64,000 nucleotides of DNA, taken from positions 16,113,060-16,177,059 of the forward strand of contig OX442314.1 in assembly GCA_949358305.1 (NCBI GenBank). The letters are read 5' to 3'. The number at the start of each line of letters is the position of its first letter. Positions within the stretch are counted from its first letter, which is position 1. The stretch comes from Strigamia acuminata (lineage: Eukaryota > Arthropoda > Chilopoda > Geophilomorpha > Linotaeniidae). Positions 42,901 to 51,800 of the stretch are shown in pieces. The notes under the pieces were generated by a model, which did not search any database, had not been told where the DNA came from, and worked only from the letters and a program-made list of their open reading frames with translations. A program made the translations under genes and the position numbers.

Positions 42901-45900
42901 TCAAATACGAGCCAGATAAATTTGAGAATTCTGTATTAGTTTATTAGTATATCGACTCTGGTCTCTGTACCTTTAATGTTCGATAATGCAGTCGAAGTGC
43001 GCAAATCTCAAATTCGGAAGTTATTGTTTCCCGATTTGATTGCCATTCAAATCAAAGCGATGCATTGCTTCCAGGTGCATTCTTCGAGATATCTTGTCAT
43101 CCACTCAACCAGACATGAAAATCTGTAGCTCGTTAGATTTGGCTCATCAAAAATACATTGTAAAGAATGTTTTACTGACAGACTGATGTTTTAACGAGTC
43201 GATTTGCTGTAGATTTCTCATTTTTGACGAGTTGTTGATTTGGAGATTGCAATGTTTCATTTTGAAATGCTTAAAGTTGAGTTTGGCTTCTTTTACCGCC
43301 AGTTGCAAGCTGCAAACTTAATGGTAGGATTTGTTATTAAATTTTAATAATCTTTCGGTGGAATTTTATAAACGGAAGCACGATGCATATCGCGGAGCGT
43401 AGTCAACTCCCAAGTGAAAACTGTTGACCACAGGGCTTTGAGCAGGACGATGGCATTGCAAAGAGGAAGCGGAATCTTTGCAACATCTCAGCCAGTATCT
43501 CTCCTTGCTTGCTTACATGTGCAAACAGCGTATACATTTCGTCGTGCAGGCTGTTTATATAGACTAAACAAACTTAGATACCGTAACTTGATTCATAAAA
43601 ATAGAAATGGTGATCGTTTTTATTCCATATAAATTCGTTTTAAAGAGAAAAATTTTATGTATTGTTTTTTTTTTTCTTTTTTAAAAAAATTTTAATTTAA
43701 GGTTCATCTTGTGTCTGAACATATTTGGTGCGATGATTATTTAGTTCGAAGTTTTTATTTGAAAAATTTCAAAACGGGAGAAACGCGGACCGTTACCCAA
43801 TTTCATTTTTTATCATGGCCTGAAAATGGCGTTCCGGTTTCGATTAAAGCTCTGTTGGATTTCCGTAGGTAAGAAACTAGTCTTTGTTAATTAATTCCAT
43901 TAACCATGATTGAATAAAAAAGAAAAGGCGCATTCATAAATGCGTTTGTTAAACGTATTTTGTTGTTTAAAATGCGACTGCAAACAGACTAAATCGGCCG
44001 CCATTTTTGAAATTAGATCGAAACAAGCAGCTTTAAAAACAATTTAAATATGCTGTTTAGTCTAAATATGTTTACGAATGCGCCTTATGACTTACCATAA
44101 GTAATTATGGTTTATGGGAAAATCAAATTACCCAAAAAAAAAAAATATTTTAAAATTAACCGTCGGTGTCAGCAGTCATCTCTGAAAAGTTGATTTGGAG
44201 AAAATAAATTCAAAAAAAAAAGAAATAACAATCTTATAAATCCTCTAAACCAAATCCTAATTAACACCCGTCATTCAAACACTCGCTCATTCACTCTACA
44301 ACACTAAAAAAGAAAAGAAAAATCCAAAAGTAACAAATTAAAAAGAAAAAAGAAAAAAATATTATTATTGTATCAACTTTTGAAGATGGAGGAGGAAAAG
44401 AATGTTTTTCTAATTGAAGGGTGAACTGAGTTTAGTCTCCTTACCTCATCCTGTGTTTAAATTTTGTTGAAAAAAAAAATTTACTACTTCCTGTCATCCA
44501 CCCGAGTTTTGTTCTGTCATCATTTTTGTGATTTTTGCAATTGTGTTTACAACCAAATTGCATAGTCACAAAAGTGATGGGAGAGCCTCGGACCCAGCTG
44601 CTAACGATTAACACCACTTAGGCCTATCTGTTGCTGCTACTGTTGCTGCTGCTGCTGCTGCTGCCTGGCTGCTGTTGTTGCTAAAAGTGCTACCGTCTTC
44701 AGTTCGTTACTTTGATCTTACGATTAATTAAACGGCACACACTAATTTGTATCATGCAACATTTCATTTTTCTTCTTTTCTCAACACCTGCTCTTGTTTC
44801 TTTGTCTTGTTGCAGCAATTTTTTGCTCTTTTTTGGTTTCGAGATGACTGACACACTGAGAGAGCATCAAAAAATTAAAACCAACGTTTGGTTTACGAGT
44901 GAAGCTAAATATAAGCTAAATTATCTTCAATATGTTTCAGCTTGCGTTAGGTTTTAATCGGGATTTAAAGAAGGCGCGTTCTAATGCATTCGTGGCATCG
45001 GTGTTCGTGCCAAATGTAATGAGATCATTTGCTTTCGAGTGGCCGTGTTTGCATTTCATGCCAGCTAAAACTGAAACTTAATTCGATTTGTGTTTTACAT
45101 GAAGCGATACTCGTTCCAGGTTTATTATGTTGGCAGTGCAGAACTTCAAGTTTAAAACCCCTCCTGCAAATGTGCGTTATGAAGCCAAAACACTGCACAG
45201 AACAAGATCCTCCCACAAATCCCCGATTGACTTTTGCTGCTCAGGGGCTCTCAGTGGCTTTCAGTGGCGTGGGCTTCACTATTGCAGGGTAGTTTCGACA
45301 CTATGTGGCTATTTTTATGCCCCAACTTCGTTTCCACAAGCTTGAACAAACAAGATTGAACGTTGAACCACATCAAACGTGAGCTTACATGAGTGACAGT
45401 GGTTTGTGATGTGAGTGAATGCGCATCATTTGTACGTAATATCCAAAATGGCTGCGTGCATTCGTCACTTCTGGACGGAAAACATGGAAACATGATGCGT
45501 GATGTCGCACTTGACTTTTGCCTTGTGGAGGTATCCAAGGGTTTTAAGTTATTCTCTCAGGATGGACGCATCAGATGATTTTAACATTCCTTCATGCATC
45601 ACCGGAAGCTGCAGAAATGACAGTGATGACTGATGAAAAACTGTCGACTCACCTATTTACATCAGTGTCATTTTTGCAGCAAAGATGACACTTGAGGAAT
45701 GTATTATTCATTGTCACTCACACTCAAGGTGCACCATGTTTTGAGATTGTTTAATCGGTTATATTATACTGCAACCAAAAATAGCAAACATAAATCTGAA
45801 ACTAGAGTCGTCGCATCTAAAACACGAATTAAATTCCGTTAGTTTTCAGTTTTAACCAACTCCCAAGGAAAGGAAGTGGCGTCATTAAATTTAACACCAC

Positions 45901-47017
45901 ATTGAAGACACGAGTGTCATGGCATCTATCTCGAATTTCCGTTAAATCAATTGGGATTAGATTGATTGGTAACAATTTTTAAAGAGAACTCAAAATATTG
46001 GCAATTATATTTTATTTGGATGTATTGAATGCCTCTAAAAGCATTTGGAAGTTTTCTTATTCGTTTTTCAAGTGTATTAATTGTATTATAGATGAAGGCG
46101 TTTGGCTGAACAAACAAGATATGAGATCTTTCTGCAATTTTTTTTTTACTGGTTTTTTCTTTCTTCGAATTTTGTTTTTTGTTTTGTTTTCTTTCCCCTT
46201 TTGTTTATCTTTAATTCAATCTGTTGTGGAAACACCTGAAGAAATAATACAGGTGCACAGATAAAATGGACAGCATTCTGAGATTTAGTTGTGACAAATA
46301 TAAAATGTTTAGATTTTAGATTTTGTAAAATAAAAGAGAAGAAAAAGTAAAATAAGAAATTTCTTTTTTAACAGGAAGGTTAACAAATCATACCGTGGCC
46401 GTTCGTGTCCTATTGTAGTACACTGCAGGTAATTTTGATTTTCTGTTCACTAAATTAGTTTACAATTTGTGTTAATAATTGATTGATAGTGACGGTTCTG
46501 GTCGGACTGGAACATACTGCTTAATAGATATGGTACTTAATCGAATGGCAAAAGGTAATTATTGATTGCAAAAGATGAGTGTAGGTGAAATTCATCTACC
46601 CGGGTGCTTTAGTTAGAATATACGCGTGGATAGACACGTGGCTTACAACTGCGTTTCACGAATTTAATTTTTGATAGAAATATAACCACTTTAATTTTTG
46701 TTTATAATTTTTGTTAAATTTTAGATGACTTCTCCTACACTTCTGCTTAAAGATATTTGATTAGATTGTAATATATTTTGTACTACATCAAACTCTAGGT
46801 GCTAAGGAAATTGATATAGCGGCAACACTTGAACATATCAGGGACCAGAGACCATATATGGTGAAAACTAAGGTATATTAGAAATGTTTTCTGTATTGTA
46901 ATCATTTGTATACTAATAACGAGCATTTTGTTTTTAATGATTTAGGGACAGTTTGAATTCGTACTCATGGCTGTAGCTGAAGAAGTACACGCTATTTTAA
47001 AGGCTTTGCCGCAGTAA
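4818..47017 (+). CDS. PTPRN: Receptor-type tyrosine phosphatase-like N (IA-2), secretory-granule pseudophosphatase, 22 coding exons, lacks the first exon
   Basis: This is the IA-2/phogrin family, a type I membrane protein of dense-core secretory granules that supports granule biogenesis and cargo levels in neuroendocrine cells. I assembled it by hand from exons whose GT-AG boundaries and phases all agree, giving about 935 residues against about 979 in human PTPRN. In order it shows a RESP18-like cysteine region ([18 protein letters not shown]), an acidic linker, a dibasic KRR likely cut by a prohormone convertase, the mature ectodomain (from about [13 protein letters not shown]), one membrane span ([20 protein letters not shown]) with RRHAK after it, an NMDISTGHM juxtamembrane motif, and one PTP domain ending KALPQ-stop. 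The first coding exon seen begins in phase 1, so an upstream exon with the start codon and signal peptide must exist. I could not find it in 1-4817; it may lie outside the window. A poly(A) signal AATAAA lies at 47064. PTPRN versus PTPRN2 cannot be separated, and invertebrates usually have a single gene. Confidence 0.95.
5670..5820. mobile_element. Candidate short TIR element in PTPRN intron
   Basis: The left end has CTAGCCAGTGGCATAGC and the right end, read in reverse, GGCTAGTGGTGTAGC, with a GC-rich middle containing two related GTGTGC words. The inverted repeats are imperfect (a few mismatches and a gap), so this is an old MITE-like insertion at best. Confidence 0.5.
11036..11245 (+). promoter_or_regulatory. 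Candidate TATA promoter with a 39-codon ORF inside the PTPRN intron
   Basis: TATAAATA (11036) is followed about 36 bp on by an initiator-like TCAATTCG (11072). The next ATG in a fair context opens a 39-codon frame (11126-11245) with a hydrophobic stretch ([15 protein letters not shown]). Coding is unproven; it may be chance or an alternative leader. Confidence 0.25.
12862..12874. promoter_or_regulatory. X-box-like motif in the 22-kb PTPRN intron
   Basis: GTTGTCTAGCAAC has two RFX half-sites with a 1-bp spacer. Confidence 0.4.
18666..18679 (-). promoter_or_regulatory. X-box consensus match in the 22-kb PTPRN intron
   Basis: On the minus strand GTAACTATAGTAAC fits GTHNYYATRRNAAC. It lies 150 bp before the Tc1-like insertion. 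Confidence 0.45.
18833..19087. repeat. Left terminal inverted repeat of the Tc1-like element
   Basis: It begins CAAGTGAGAAGCATAAG, pairs with 20225-20479, and contains two copies of the putative transposase-binding motif. Confidence 0.93.
19177..20202 (+). pseudogene. Tc1-like transposase, inactivated by stop codons and loss of the third catalytic residue
   Basis: A single frame codes a Tc1 transposase. The N-terminal helix-turn-helix is [20 protein letters not shown]. The DDE domain shows VVFSDESKF (first Asp) and [11 protein letters not shown] (second Asp). The frame has an early TAG at 19192 and TGA codons at 19384 and 19498; both TGAs replace plausible CGA arginines, as CpG decay would. 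The usual SPDLNPIENLW segment reads [10 protein letters not shown], so PIEN with the third catalytic Glu is missing. The deletion is a 12-base multiple and could be slippage between two AAT triplets. The copy cannot code an active enzyme. The first ATG (MGKAP) lies just before 19195. Confidence 0.9.
20225..20479. repeat. Right terminal inverted repeat of the Tc1-like element
   Basis: Reverse complement of the left arm with about five mismatches. It ends CTTCTCACTTG before the TA target site. Confidence 0.93.
20510..20690 (+). repeat. Long pyrimidine-rich tract
   Basis: About 180 bp strongly biased to C and T follow the Tc1 element. It is low-complexity sequence with no coding value. Confidence 0.6.
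22840..22853 (+). promoter_or_regulatory. X-box upstream of a candidate internal exon
   Basis: GTTTCTATGGCAAC fits the X-box consensus and sits at the edge of a GC-richer island (22800-23400) that contains a perfect splice donor at 23113. Confidence 0.5.
22840..23112 (+). promoter_or_regulatory. Candidate internal promoter and leader exon of PTPRN
   Basis: A GC-richer stretch begins with an X-box and ends in a consensus donor (ACTCAG|GTAAGT at 23113). No ATG frame in it joins the transmembrane exon in phase (MSFLPLVS... ends in phase 2, phase 0 is needed), so it would be non-coding if used. Confidence 0.3.
26878..26906 (+). other. G-quadruplex-type G-rich tract
   Basis: Four or more runs of three or more G with short spacers lie within about 29 bases, fitting the usual G4 pattern, in the 22-kb intron. 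Confidence 0.5.
27769..28191. mobile_element. MITE with AGGYGCRTTC ends (long member)
   Basis: It is bounded by AGGTGCGTTCAAAGTTT (27769-27785) and the inverted copy at 28175-28191 with two mismatches. The interior contains a GGCGGCCATTTTGAA stretch similar to one in the 43926 copy and several AAAACCG-like words. It has no coding capacity. It lies in the 22-kb PTPRN intron. Confidence 0.7.
29285..29319. repeat. Short GC-rich hairpin
   Basis: CACTTGCGG and CCGCAAGTG form a perfect 9-bp stem around a 17-nt loop in the 22-kb intron. Confidence 0.5.
32140..32328 (+). CDS. PTPRN: PTPRN transmembrane exon
   Basis: A single phase-0 exon isolated between a 22.2-kb and a 7.7-kb intron. It encodes [13 protein letters not shown], then a hydrophobic span of about 23 residues, then a basic stop-transfer stretch (RRHAKSKEK) and HDYQ, which continues into DLCRQRM in the next exon as in human PTPRN. 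The isolation of this exon means an internal promoter could in principle make a form without the luminal domain. Confidence 0.93.
32856..33040. mobile_element. MITE with AGGTGCGTTC ends (185 bp)
   Basis: The left end AGGTGCGTTCTCAATTGGTT and the right end, read in reverse, AGTGCGTTCAAATTGGTT, form imperfect inverted repeats of about 22 bp. An internal palindrome ATATGACGT...ACGTCATAT is present. The ends resemble those of the elements at 27769, 43926 and 50400. Confidence 0.7.
33391..33522. repeat. Perfect 27-bp inverted repeat with internal direct repeat
   Basis: Arms 33391-33417 and 33496-33522 (starting CGGATACGCTGCGG) are exact reverse complements, separated by 78 bp. The word GTAGCAAACCCCGG occurs twice inside (starting about 33420 and 33484). 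It could be a tiny TIR element or a hairpin-forming locus. No clear target duplication is seen. Confidence 0.85.
33683..33695. promoter_or_regulatory. X-box-like palindrome in the 7.7-kb PTPRN intron
   Basis: GTTGCTATGCAAC is symmetrical apart from the centre, with a 1-bp spacer and one off-consensus base. Confidence 0.35.
35153..35295 (+). repeat. 5S rRNA-derived element (SINE3-like head or 5S pseudogene)
   Basis: The stretch 35191-35239 carries the internal control region of 5S rRNA: box A AGAAGTTAAGCAGC, then GGGCCTAGTCATGGTCAG, then box C GTACTTGGATGGTAACC, close to the universal GTTAGTACTTGGATGGGAGACC. Flanking CTTGCCAT and ATGGCAAAG can pair like helix I, but the span is about 140 nt, not 120, and the 5' third is diverged. 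It is therefore a pseudogene or the head of a 5S-derived SINE, not a functional 5S gene. It lies in the 7.7-kb PTPRN intron. Confidence 0.75.
37808..37821 (+). promoter_or_regulatory. X-box consensus match in the 7.7-kb PTPRN intron
   Basis: GTTTCTATAACAAC fits GTHNYYATRRNAAC exactly. Confidence 0.45.
40036..47017 (+). CDS. PTPRN: PTPRN cytoplasmic tail and catalytically altered PTP domain (10 exons)
   Basis: Exons are 40036-40175, 40399-40453, 41593-41814, 41887-41964, 42690-42809, 43702-43868, 46375-46428, 46490-46554, 46799-46872 and 46946-47017. A serine-rich juxtamembrane stretch precedes [11 protein letters not shown]. The PTP fold is complete: [61 protein letters not shown] and [12 protein letters not shown]. 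The catalytic cysteine is present. However, the P-loop has Asp where active enzymes have Ala (HCSDG for HCSAG), and the WPD acid is WPE. The same P-loop Asp marks vertebrate IA-2 proteins, which lack normal phosphatase activity. Confidence 0.95.
43926..44085 (-). mobile_element. MITE, AGGCGCATTC family, copy A
   Basis: The ends AGGCGCATTC and GAATGCGCCT are inverted repeats. Read on the minus strand, the interior (TAGACTAAACAGCATATTT, AGCTGCTTGTTTCGATCTAA, GCCGATTTAGTCTGTTT) aligns along its length with the element at 50400-50586. The two are therefore copies of one family in opposite orientation. It lies in a PTPRN intron. Confidence 0.8.
44631..44691 (+). repeat. (TGC)n microsatellite
   Basis: Imperfect TGC/TTG triplets in a PTPRN intron; not in a coding exon. 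Confidence 0.85.
45585..45701. repeat. Imperfect long hairpin in PTPRN intron
   Basis: Arms of about 45 nt face each other across about 31 nt. The inner part (45608-45628 against 45660-45680) matches at 19 of 21 positions, and CATTCCT/AGGAATG closes the outer end. The shape suits a pre-miRNA or a MITE remnant; the sequence alone does not decide. Confidence 0.6.
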
Positions 47018-47063
47018 CAGGACAACAAAACGAACAAAATACTGAAGTAATTATACAAAACAA

Positions 47064-47069
47064 AATAAA
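47064..47069 (+). terminator. PTPRN poly(A) signal
   Basis: AATAAA 47 nt after the stop codon, followed by an AT repeat. Longer 3'UTRs are possible since a further AATAAA occurs near 47.6 kb. Confidence 0.5.
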
Positions 47070-49257
47070 AATATATATAAACATATATATATATACAAAA
47101 TATATCTGAAGCGGGTGTTAGAAATTTACAATACTGAAACAACAACCTTTAATTCTTTGAAAACTCTTTTGAAATATTAATAGATAAATGTAAAAAATTT
47201 GTTAATTTACTTTTTACCACGACCAAGACAAGTAACAGTTTCCATTTTTTTTTATGTTTGTCGTAGAATTCCAGTGCAGCCATATTAACAAAGTGATTAA
47301 AGAAAGTATAATATATTGATGCGAGGAGAAAAAACAAAAAAAAGAAATTGATGTTGTGATAAAGTAGAAATGTTAATATAGATATTTAATATTTAAATAT
47401 TATTTAATCTATTATTGTTATTACGATTGATAGTTTATTTATTCCTCACACCGTCAAGCGCTACATTTAACCAGAAAAAAAAATTGTTTTACTAAAAAAT
47501 GATCACGAGTGATCTGCTGTTTAGAAGCATTTATTTCTAAATTTTGGGATTAACTGGGTTTATATATCTATATAATAGATAATTCATTGGCTGAAATAAA
47601 ACAATGCAAATTTTTGAGCCCCATTTTTGTAATGAGGACAAGTGTTCAGTTTTTTTTTTTATTAAATATATGGAAATAGTTTTTAAAAATGAAAAACATT
47701 TTAACTAGTGCGAATTTGTGTTCAACTATTTTATTGGTATGCAATCAAACGGATGTAATGCTGTTAGTGAAATCGCTGGACGGTGAGAACTGAGAATTAA
47801 AACGAATTGCAAAATATTTAAAATTAAAAGTATCGTTTGCTGCTTTTGTTATTTGCTCATGCTTTTTGTCTGTATTAGTTATATATTTATATAATTATGT
47901 ACAATTAATAATTTATCGGTGCAAAATCCGTCTAAAAATCTTCTAAAGCTTTTTAAGAAAAAAAAAATTGGATTTGGAAATTTGATGCTAAAAGTAAAAA
48001 ATTCTAATAATAATTTGAGATAATATGCTAATTAAATTCGCGTAATTGAACGTTTCGTTTATGTAAAAGTGCACTGAAAGCCGAAAGTGTATTTAAGAGC
48101 TACGCAGCAAAGCTTTTGTAAAAAGCTAGCTTTAGACGATCTCAATCTAATTTGCTCGCTGCTTCTAGAATGTGTTCATATTGTGCCTATGCACAGTCTT
48201 TTTTGTGTAGTATATTTTTGGATTATGTTTATTAACTTGATAGATGTTTATAGTCCAATTGTATGGTAATGAGCCACACAGCTACACCAATGCCACCGCT
48301 TTCTGTTTGTTTGTTATTTTGAAACTGTAGTGGTTTTTATATCATTTTTATTGTTATTATTTTCATAAAATTAGTGCTTTAATAAAATTCTGTAAATGAT
48401 ATCAGCAGGTTTAGATTTTTTTTTAAACTTACATTTTAAATTTTATTTTTTGTCGTATTTTAATTCTACATATAAATGGAGATTTAATTATTTAAATGTT
48501 ACAGAGTATATTTTAAATATATATATTTACTTATACTGTATATTTGCTTTTTCTTTTTTTAAATTCCTTCATATTTCCCACACCTATAACCTCCGTATAT
48601 GATGGTTGGGATAAGAAATGGATCGTCGTATTTACAAAATTTGTTGGATATATAAATTATAATTAAGTAATTGTAACGTGCAGGTGGAACAAGAAATGAT
48701 TTTATTATTATTTATTGGTTAACTAAATTGGAAACAGAAAAAAGAAACACAAATTTAAGTGACGTAAATGACAATCTGCTCTGCAGTATTTATTTTATTT
48801 TATTTCTTCGTAAAAAAAAATTAAATTTAAAAACGATCACAAATTTTTTATTTATTTTTTTTATATTTTTTCTAGTTTCGAAAAATGCCATCCGTGTTAG
48901 TATTTTGCTGTGGAAATCGTTTTCGATTGTCATAGCAAACATTGAAAAAGAAAAAGAAATAAAAAGTCCTCTGATTACGTATTTTGTAAATAGGTAAAAA
49001 TTTGTCTTCTGAATTCTTCCGAAATGGAACAAAATAATGCAAACTGAAACATTTTGTGTATGGATTTTATTGAATTTTATCTGATACAATGAGCAAAAAT
49101 AAGAAACATCTATTTTGACATAATTGTTATAAACACTACTGTCTTTTAAACTAAGCCCTTAGAAACGAAACCTGTAATTTATTGTGTAAGCTTAAGATTA
49201 AATATTTATGTCTGAGAATTAACAAAAAGAAAATGTGCCGTTACTTTTTTTTAGACT

Positions 49258-49340
49258 TTGACCGATACCGGTATCGGTATCGGCTATCGGCCGATATTTC
49301 GGTATTCACCGATATCGGATCCGATATTTTTTGGCGTGGC
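49258..49340. repeat. GATATCGG-type short inverted/direct repeats
   Basis: About ten overlapping copies of CCGATA, TATCGG and GATACCG in both orientations lie just upstream of the 20-bp tandem repeat. It looks like the subterminal part of a degraded DNA transposon; no matching second end is seen. Confidence 0.6.
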
Positions 49341-49355
49341 CGATACCGATATTGC

Positions 49356-49429
49356 TACGTTTTGACGAAAACGATACGTTTCAGACAAAAACGATGCGTT
49401 TTAGACGAAAACGGTACGTTTTAGACGAG
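49356..49429 (+). repeat. Tandem repeat, about 3.8 copies of a 20-bp unit
   Basis: The unit is near TACGTTTTAGACGAAAACGG, repeated with a few substitutions and one length change, 250 bp before the start codon of the MTHFD1-type gene. Confidence 0.8.
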
Positions 49430-49553
49430 CAGGATAAAACAAATTTTACTAACCTTATTTATTTTTAAAATCGTGAAACTAAAGTGAATGGGCAGTTTGT
49501 TTCTATTATTTTATCGTTAAATAACTGTTTTTGAATATACCGCTTGGCCGTTT

Positions 49554-49567
49554 AGCGTCCTCTAGTG
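49554..49567 (-). promoter_or_regulatory. CTCF-like motif before the MTHFD1-type gene
   Basis: On the minus strand CACTAGAGGACGCT matches 13 of 14 positions of CASYAGRKGGCRSY, about 110 bp upstream of the ATG. Confidence 0.4.
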
Positions 49568-49568
49568 T

Positions 49569-49614
49569 TGGAGTGTCGAATCACCGCCATTTTATTGTTT
49601 TATTCGACACTCCA
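49569..49614. promoter_or_regulatory. Perfect 13-bp inverted repeat in the MTHFD1-type promoter
   Basis: TGGAGTGTCGAAT (49569-49581) and ATTCGACACTCCA (49602-49614) flank a 20-bp loop, ending 64 bp before the ATG. It could be a dimeric transcription-factor site or a hairpin in the 5'UTR. Confidence 0.6.
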
Positions 49615-49677
49615 GCGCACTGTACACGTGTAGTCGAAGAGAAGATCTGAGTGTAATTACGGTGTCAAGTGTCCATA

Positions 49678-51800
49678 ATGGCTGAGAATGAAGCAAAAAT
49701 TTTATCCGGAACCGAGTTAGCTAAGTAAGAATATGACTTTATAACTTTATAAGTTTGTGAAGAATTTATTTAATTTATTTCGTTTAGAGAAATTAAAATT
49801 CGACTGACGGAAGAAGTTAAGCGCTTGGTGGAAACAAACAAAGATTTTGCGCCAGGACTAGCTATCGTGCAGGTGTTAAACGACAATACACCTGAAATAG
49901 ATCAATATACAATAAACGAAGAATTCAATTGACAAGGAAAATGCAATTTTTTTCAGGTCGGTGATCGAGAAGATTCAAATGTGTACATCCGCATGAAATT
50001 GAAAGCAGCGTCAGAAATTGGAATCGATGCCAAACATGTCCGTTTTCCAAACACAATTACTGAAGACGAAGTTAATAAATTAAAATTAAAATTATAATTA
50101 AATAATTAAATTCCATACTTTATTTAATTTTTTTTTTTGAAAAAGCTTTTGAATGAAATTAATAAGTTGAACGAGGACCCTGCTGTGCACGGAATTATAG
50201 TTCAAGTACATTTTGTCTTTTAATTTAAATTTCTTTTTATTGATTAATGAATTAGAACTTCAAATTGAAATTTTTCAGATGCCATTAGATTCTACTAACA
50301 AAATTGATAACAACAAAGCAACTGATGCAGTGTCACCACTGAAAGATGTCGATGGGTATAATTAAAATTTCTATTTACTTATTGCAAATTGAAAACACTA
50401 GGTCCATTCATGAAGTAATTTAGACTAAACAACATATTTACAAAATGTTTAAACTGCTTGTAAAACTGTTGTTCTCGATCTAACTTCAAATATAGCGACC
50501 GATTTACTCTGTTTTCAGTTGCACTGAGCATGCACATGTCATTTAAACAACAAAACTTGTTTAACTTGCAAGTTATGAATGCGCCTACTATAGATATTTA
50601 TAATTTTTATTTTAGATTGCATACTATAAACGCCGGTAAGGTAGCAAGAGGAGTTTTGGACGATTCATTCATTCCTTGCACGCCCCATGGGTGTTTAGAA
50701 TTAATTAAAAAATCAGGTTTAAAAAAAATATAACGATTGGCGCTTGTAATAGAAACTATATATATATATTTAAATATAATAGGAATTACAATTGCGGGCA
50801 GTCGAGCTGTAGTCGTAGGCCGCAGTCGAATTGTTGGCATGCCCATGGCTGAGTTGCTGATTTGGAATAATGCCACCGTTACTACATGTCACACTAAAAC
50901 TAAGGAAATGGAGAAAGTTGTTAGTTACAATTTGTAATTGATTAATTTTTTAAAAGCTAATAGTATTTTGCTTTTTAGATAAACGAGGCTGACATTTTAG
51001 TTGTTGCTGCTGGCAGACCTAATATGATCAAAGGTGATTGTATCAAACCTGGAGCTGTGGTCATCGATTGTGGTATCAATTCAATTCCTGGTATTCAAAG
51101 TTGTTAATTATAAAGACGATGTAATTTGATAAAGATTCATTTAGATTCGAGTCGAAAATCTGGTCAAAGATTGGTCGGTGACGTTGACTTTGATAGTGCC
51201 AAACTGAAAGCATCTCATATTACTCCAGTTCCAGGCGGTGTAGGGCCGTTGACTGTCGCCATGTTGATGCATAACACTGTTCAAGCTGCTGGTCGCAATT
51301 TTCGCAATCCAAGGGTATGTAGTGTAATGTGATGAATAAAATTTATCATCCTGGTTTATTGGTTAAATTTAAATTTAAGACTTTACTGTTTTGAGAAAAA
51401 TTCTATACTGTACGAGCGTATACTTATTTTTTTGATTATTTTTTTACAAAAAAATGCATAATTTGAAATTTATTAATCATATTACGAGCATGTGGTTGTT
51501 ATCAGTTGGAATTATTTATTAGTTGCCACAATGAAATTCTTTATTTAGGTTGCATCTGATATCTAATGTTTGTTTAGCTCGTAGTAACGAGTTCCATTTG
51601 ATACCAGTTTGTTTTCTTAAATTTTCTTTTTAGAAAAAAATAATAATGATTTATACCTATAATCGTTTGGTACGGGTTCTCGTTTATAAAGATAAATATT
51701 TGGCATAATGTGTAATTTATGTGATAATAAACTATTTTTTTCTACATTATTATTTTTATATTTTTTTTTAAATTTTTATTTCCAGACTGCAAATGAATAA
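49678..51800 (+). CDS. MTHFD1: Methylenetetrahydrofolate dehydrogenase/cyclohydrolase, MTHFD1 type, D/C domain only
   Basis: The protein interconverts 5,10-methylene-THF, methenyl-THF and 10-formyl-THF. Ten exons join in phase: 49678-49724, 49788-49872, 49957-50070, 50146-50205, 50279-50355, 50616-50716, 50783-50919, 50979-51090, 51145-51314 and 51786-51800, for 305 residues. Seen motifs are [12 protein letters not shown] (Tyr and Lys of the YxxxK active site), [35 protein letters not shown] (dinucleotide-binding loop) and [17 protein letters not shown]. The sequence is closer to the cytosolic NADP-type MTHFD1 domain ([17 protein letters not shown]) than to MTHFD2. The start [16 protein letters not shown] has no basic mitochondrial presequence. 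The last exon is five codons (TANE-stop), so there is no formyl-THF synthetase domain. Intron 5 holds a MITE. The donors at 50071 and 50920 (GTTAAT, GTTAGT) are weak. Confidence 0.93.
50400..50586 (+). mobile_element. MITE, AGGCGCATTC family, copy B
   Basis: It inserted in intron 5 of the MTHFD1-type gene and explains why that intron is 260 bp while most others there are 54-84 bp. It begins AGGTCCATTCATGAAGT and ends GAATGCGCCT, flanked by ACT on both sides (50397-50399 and 50587-50589), a possible 3-bp target duplication. The interior matches copy A. Confidence 0.8.

Larger units (their letters stand above)
47018..49553. other. PTPRN 3'UTR and intergenic sequence
   Basis: Very AT-rich with AT microsatellites near 47.07 kb and, at its right end, the GATATCGG and 20-bp tandem repeats. 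No gene is seen. Confidence 0.6.

Noticed and set aside
44631-44691. Triplet repeat as a coding polyglutamine/leucine tract
   Set aside because: It lies in an intron with no open coding exon around it.
44971-45425. Possible fifth AGGCGCGTTC-bounded element
   Set aside because: Only the left end is convincing; the right end matches too poorly.
49182-49424. 80-codon frame rich in RYRYR
   Set aside because: It is a translation of the GATATCGG and tandem repeats.
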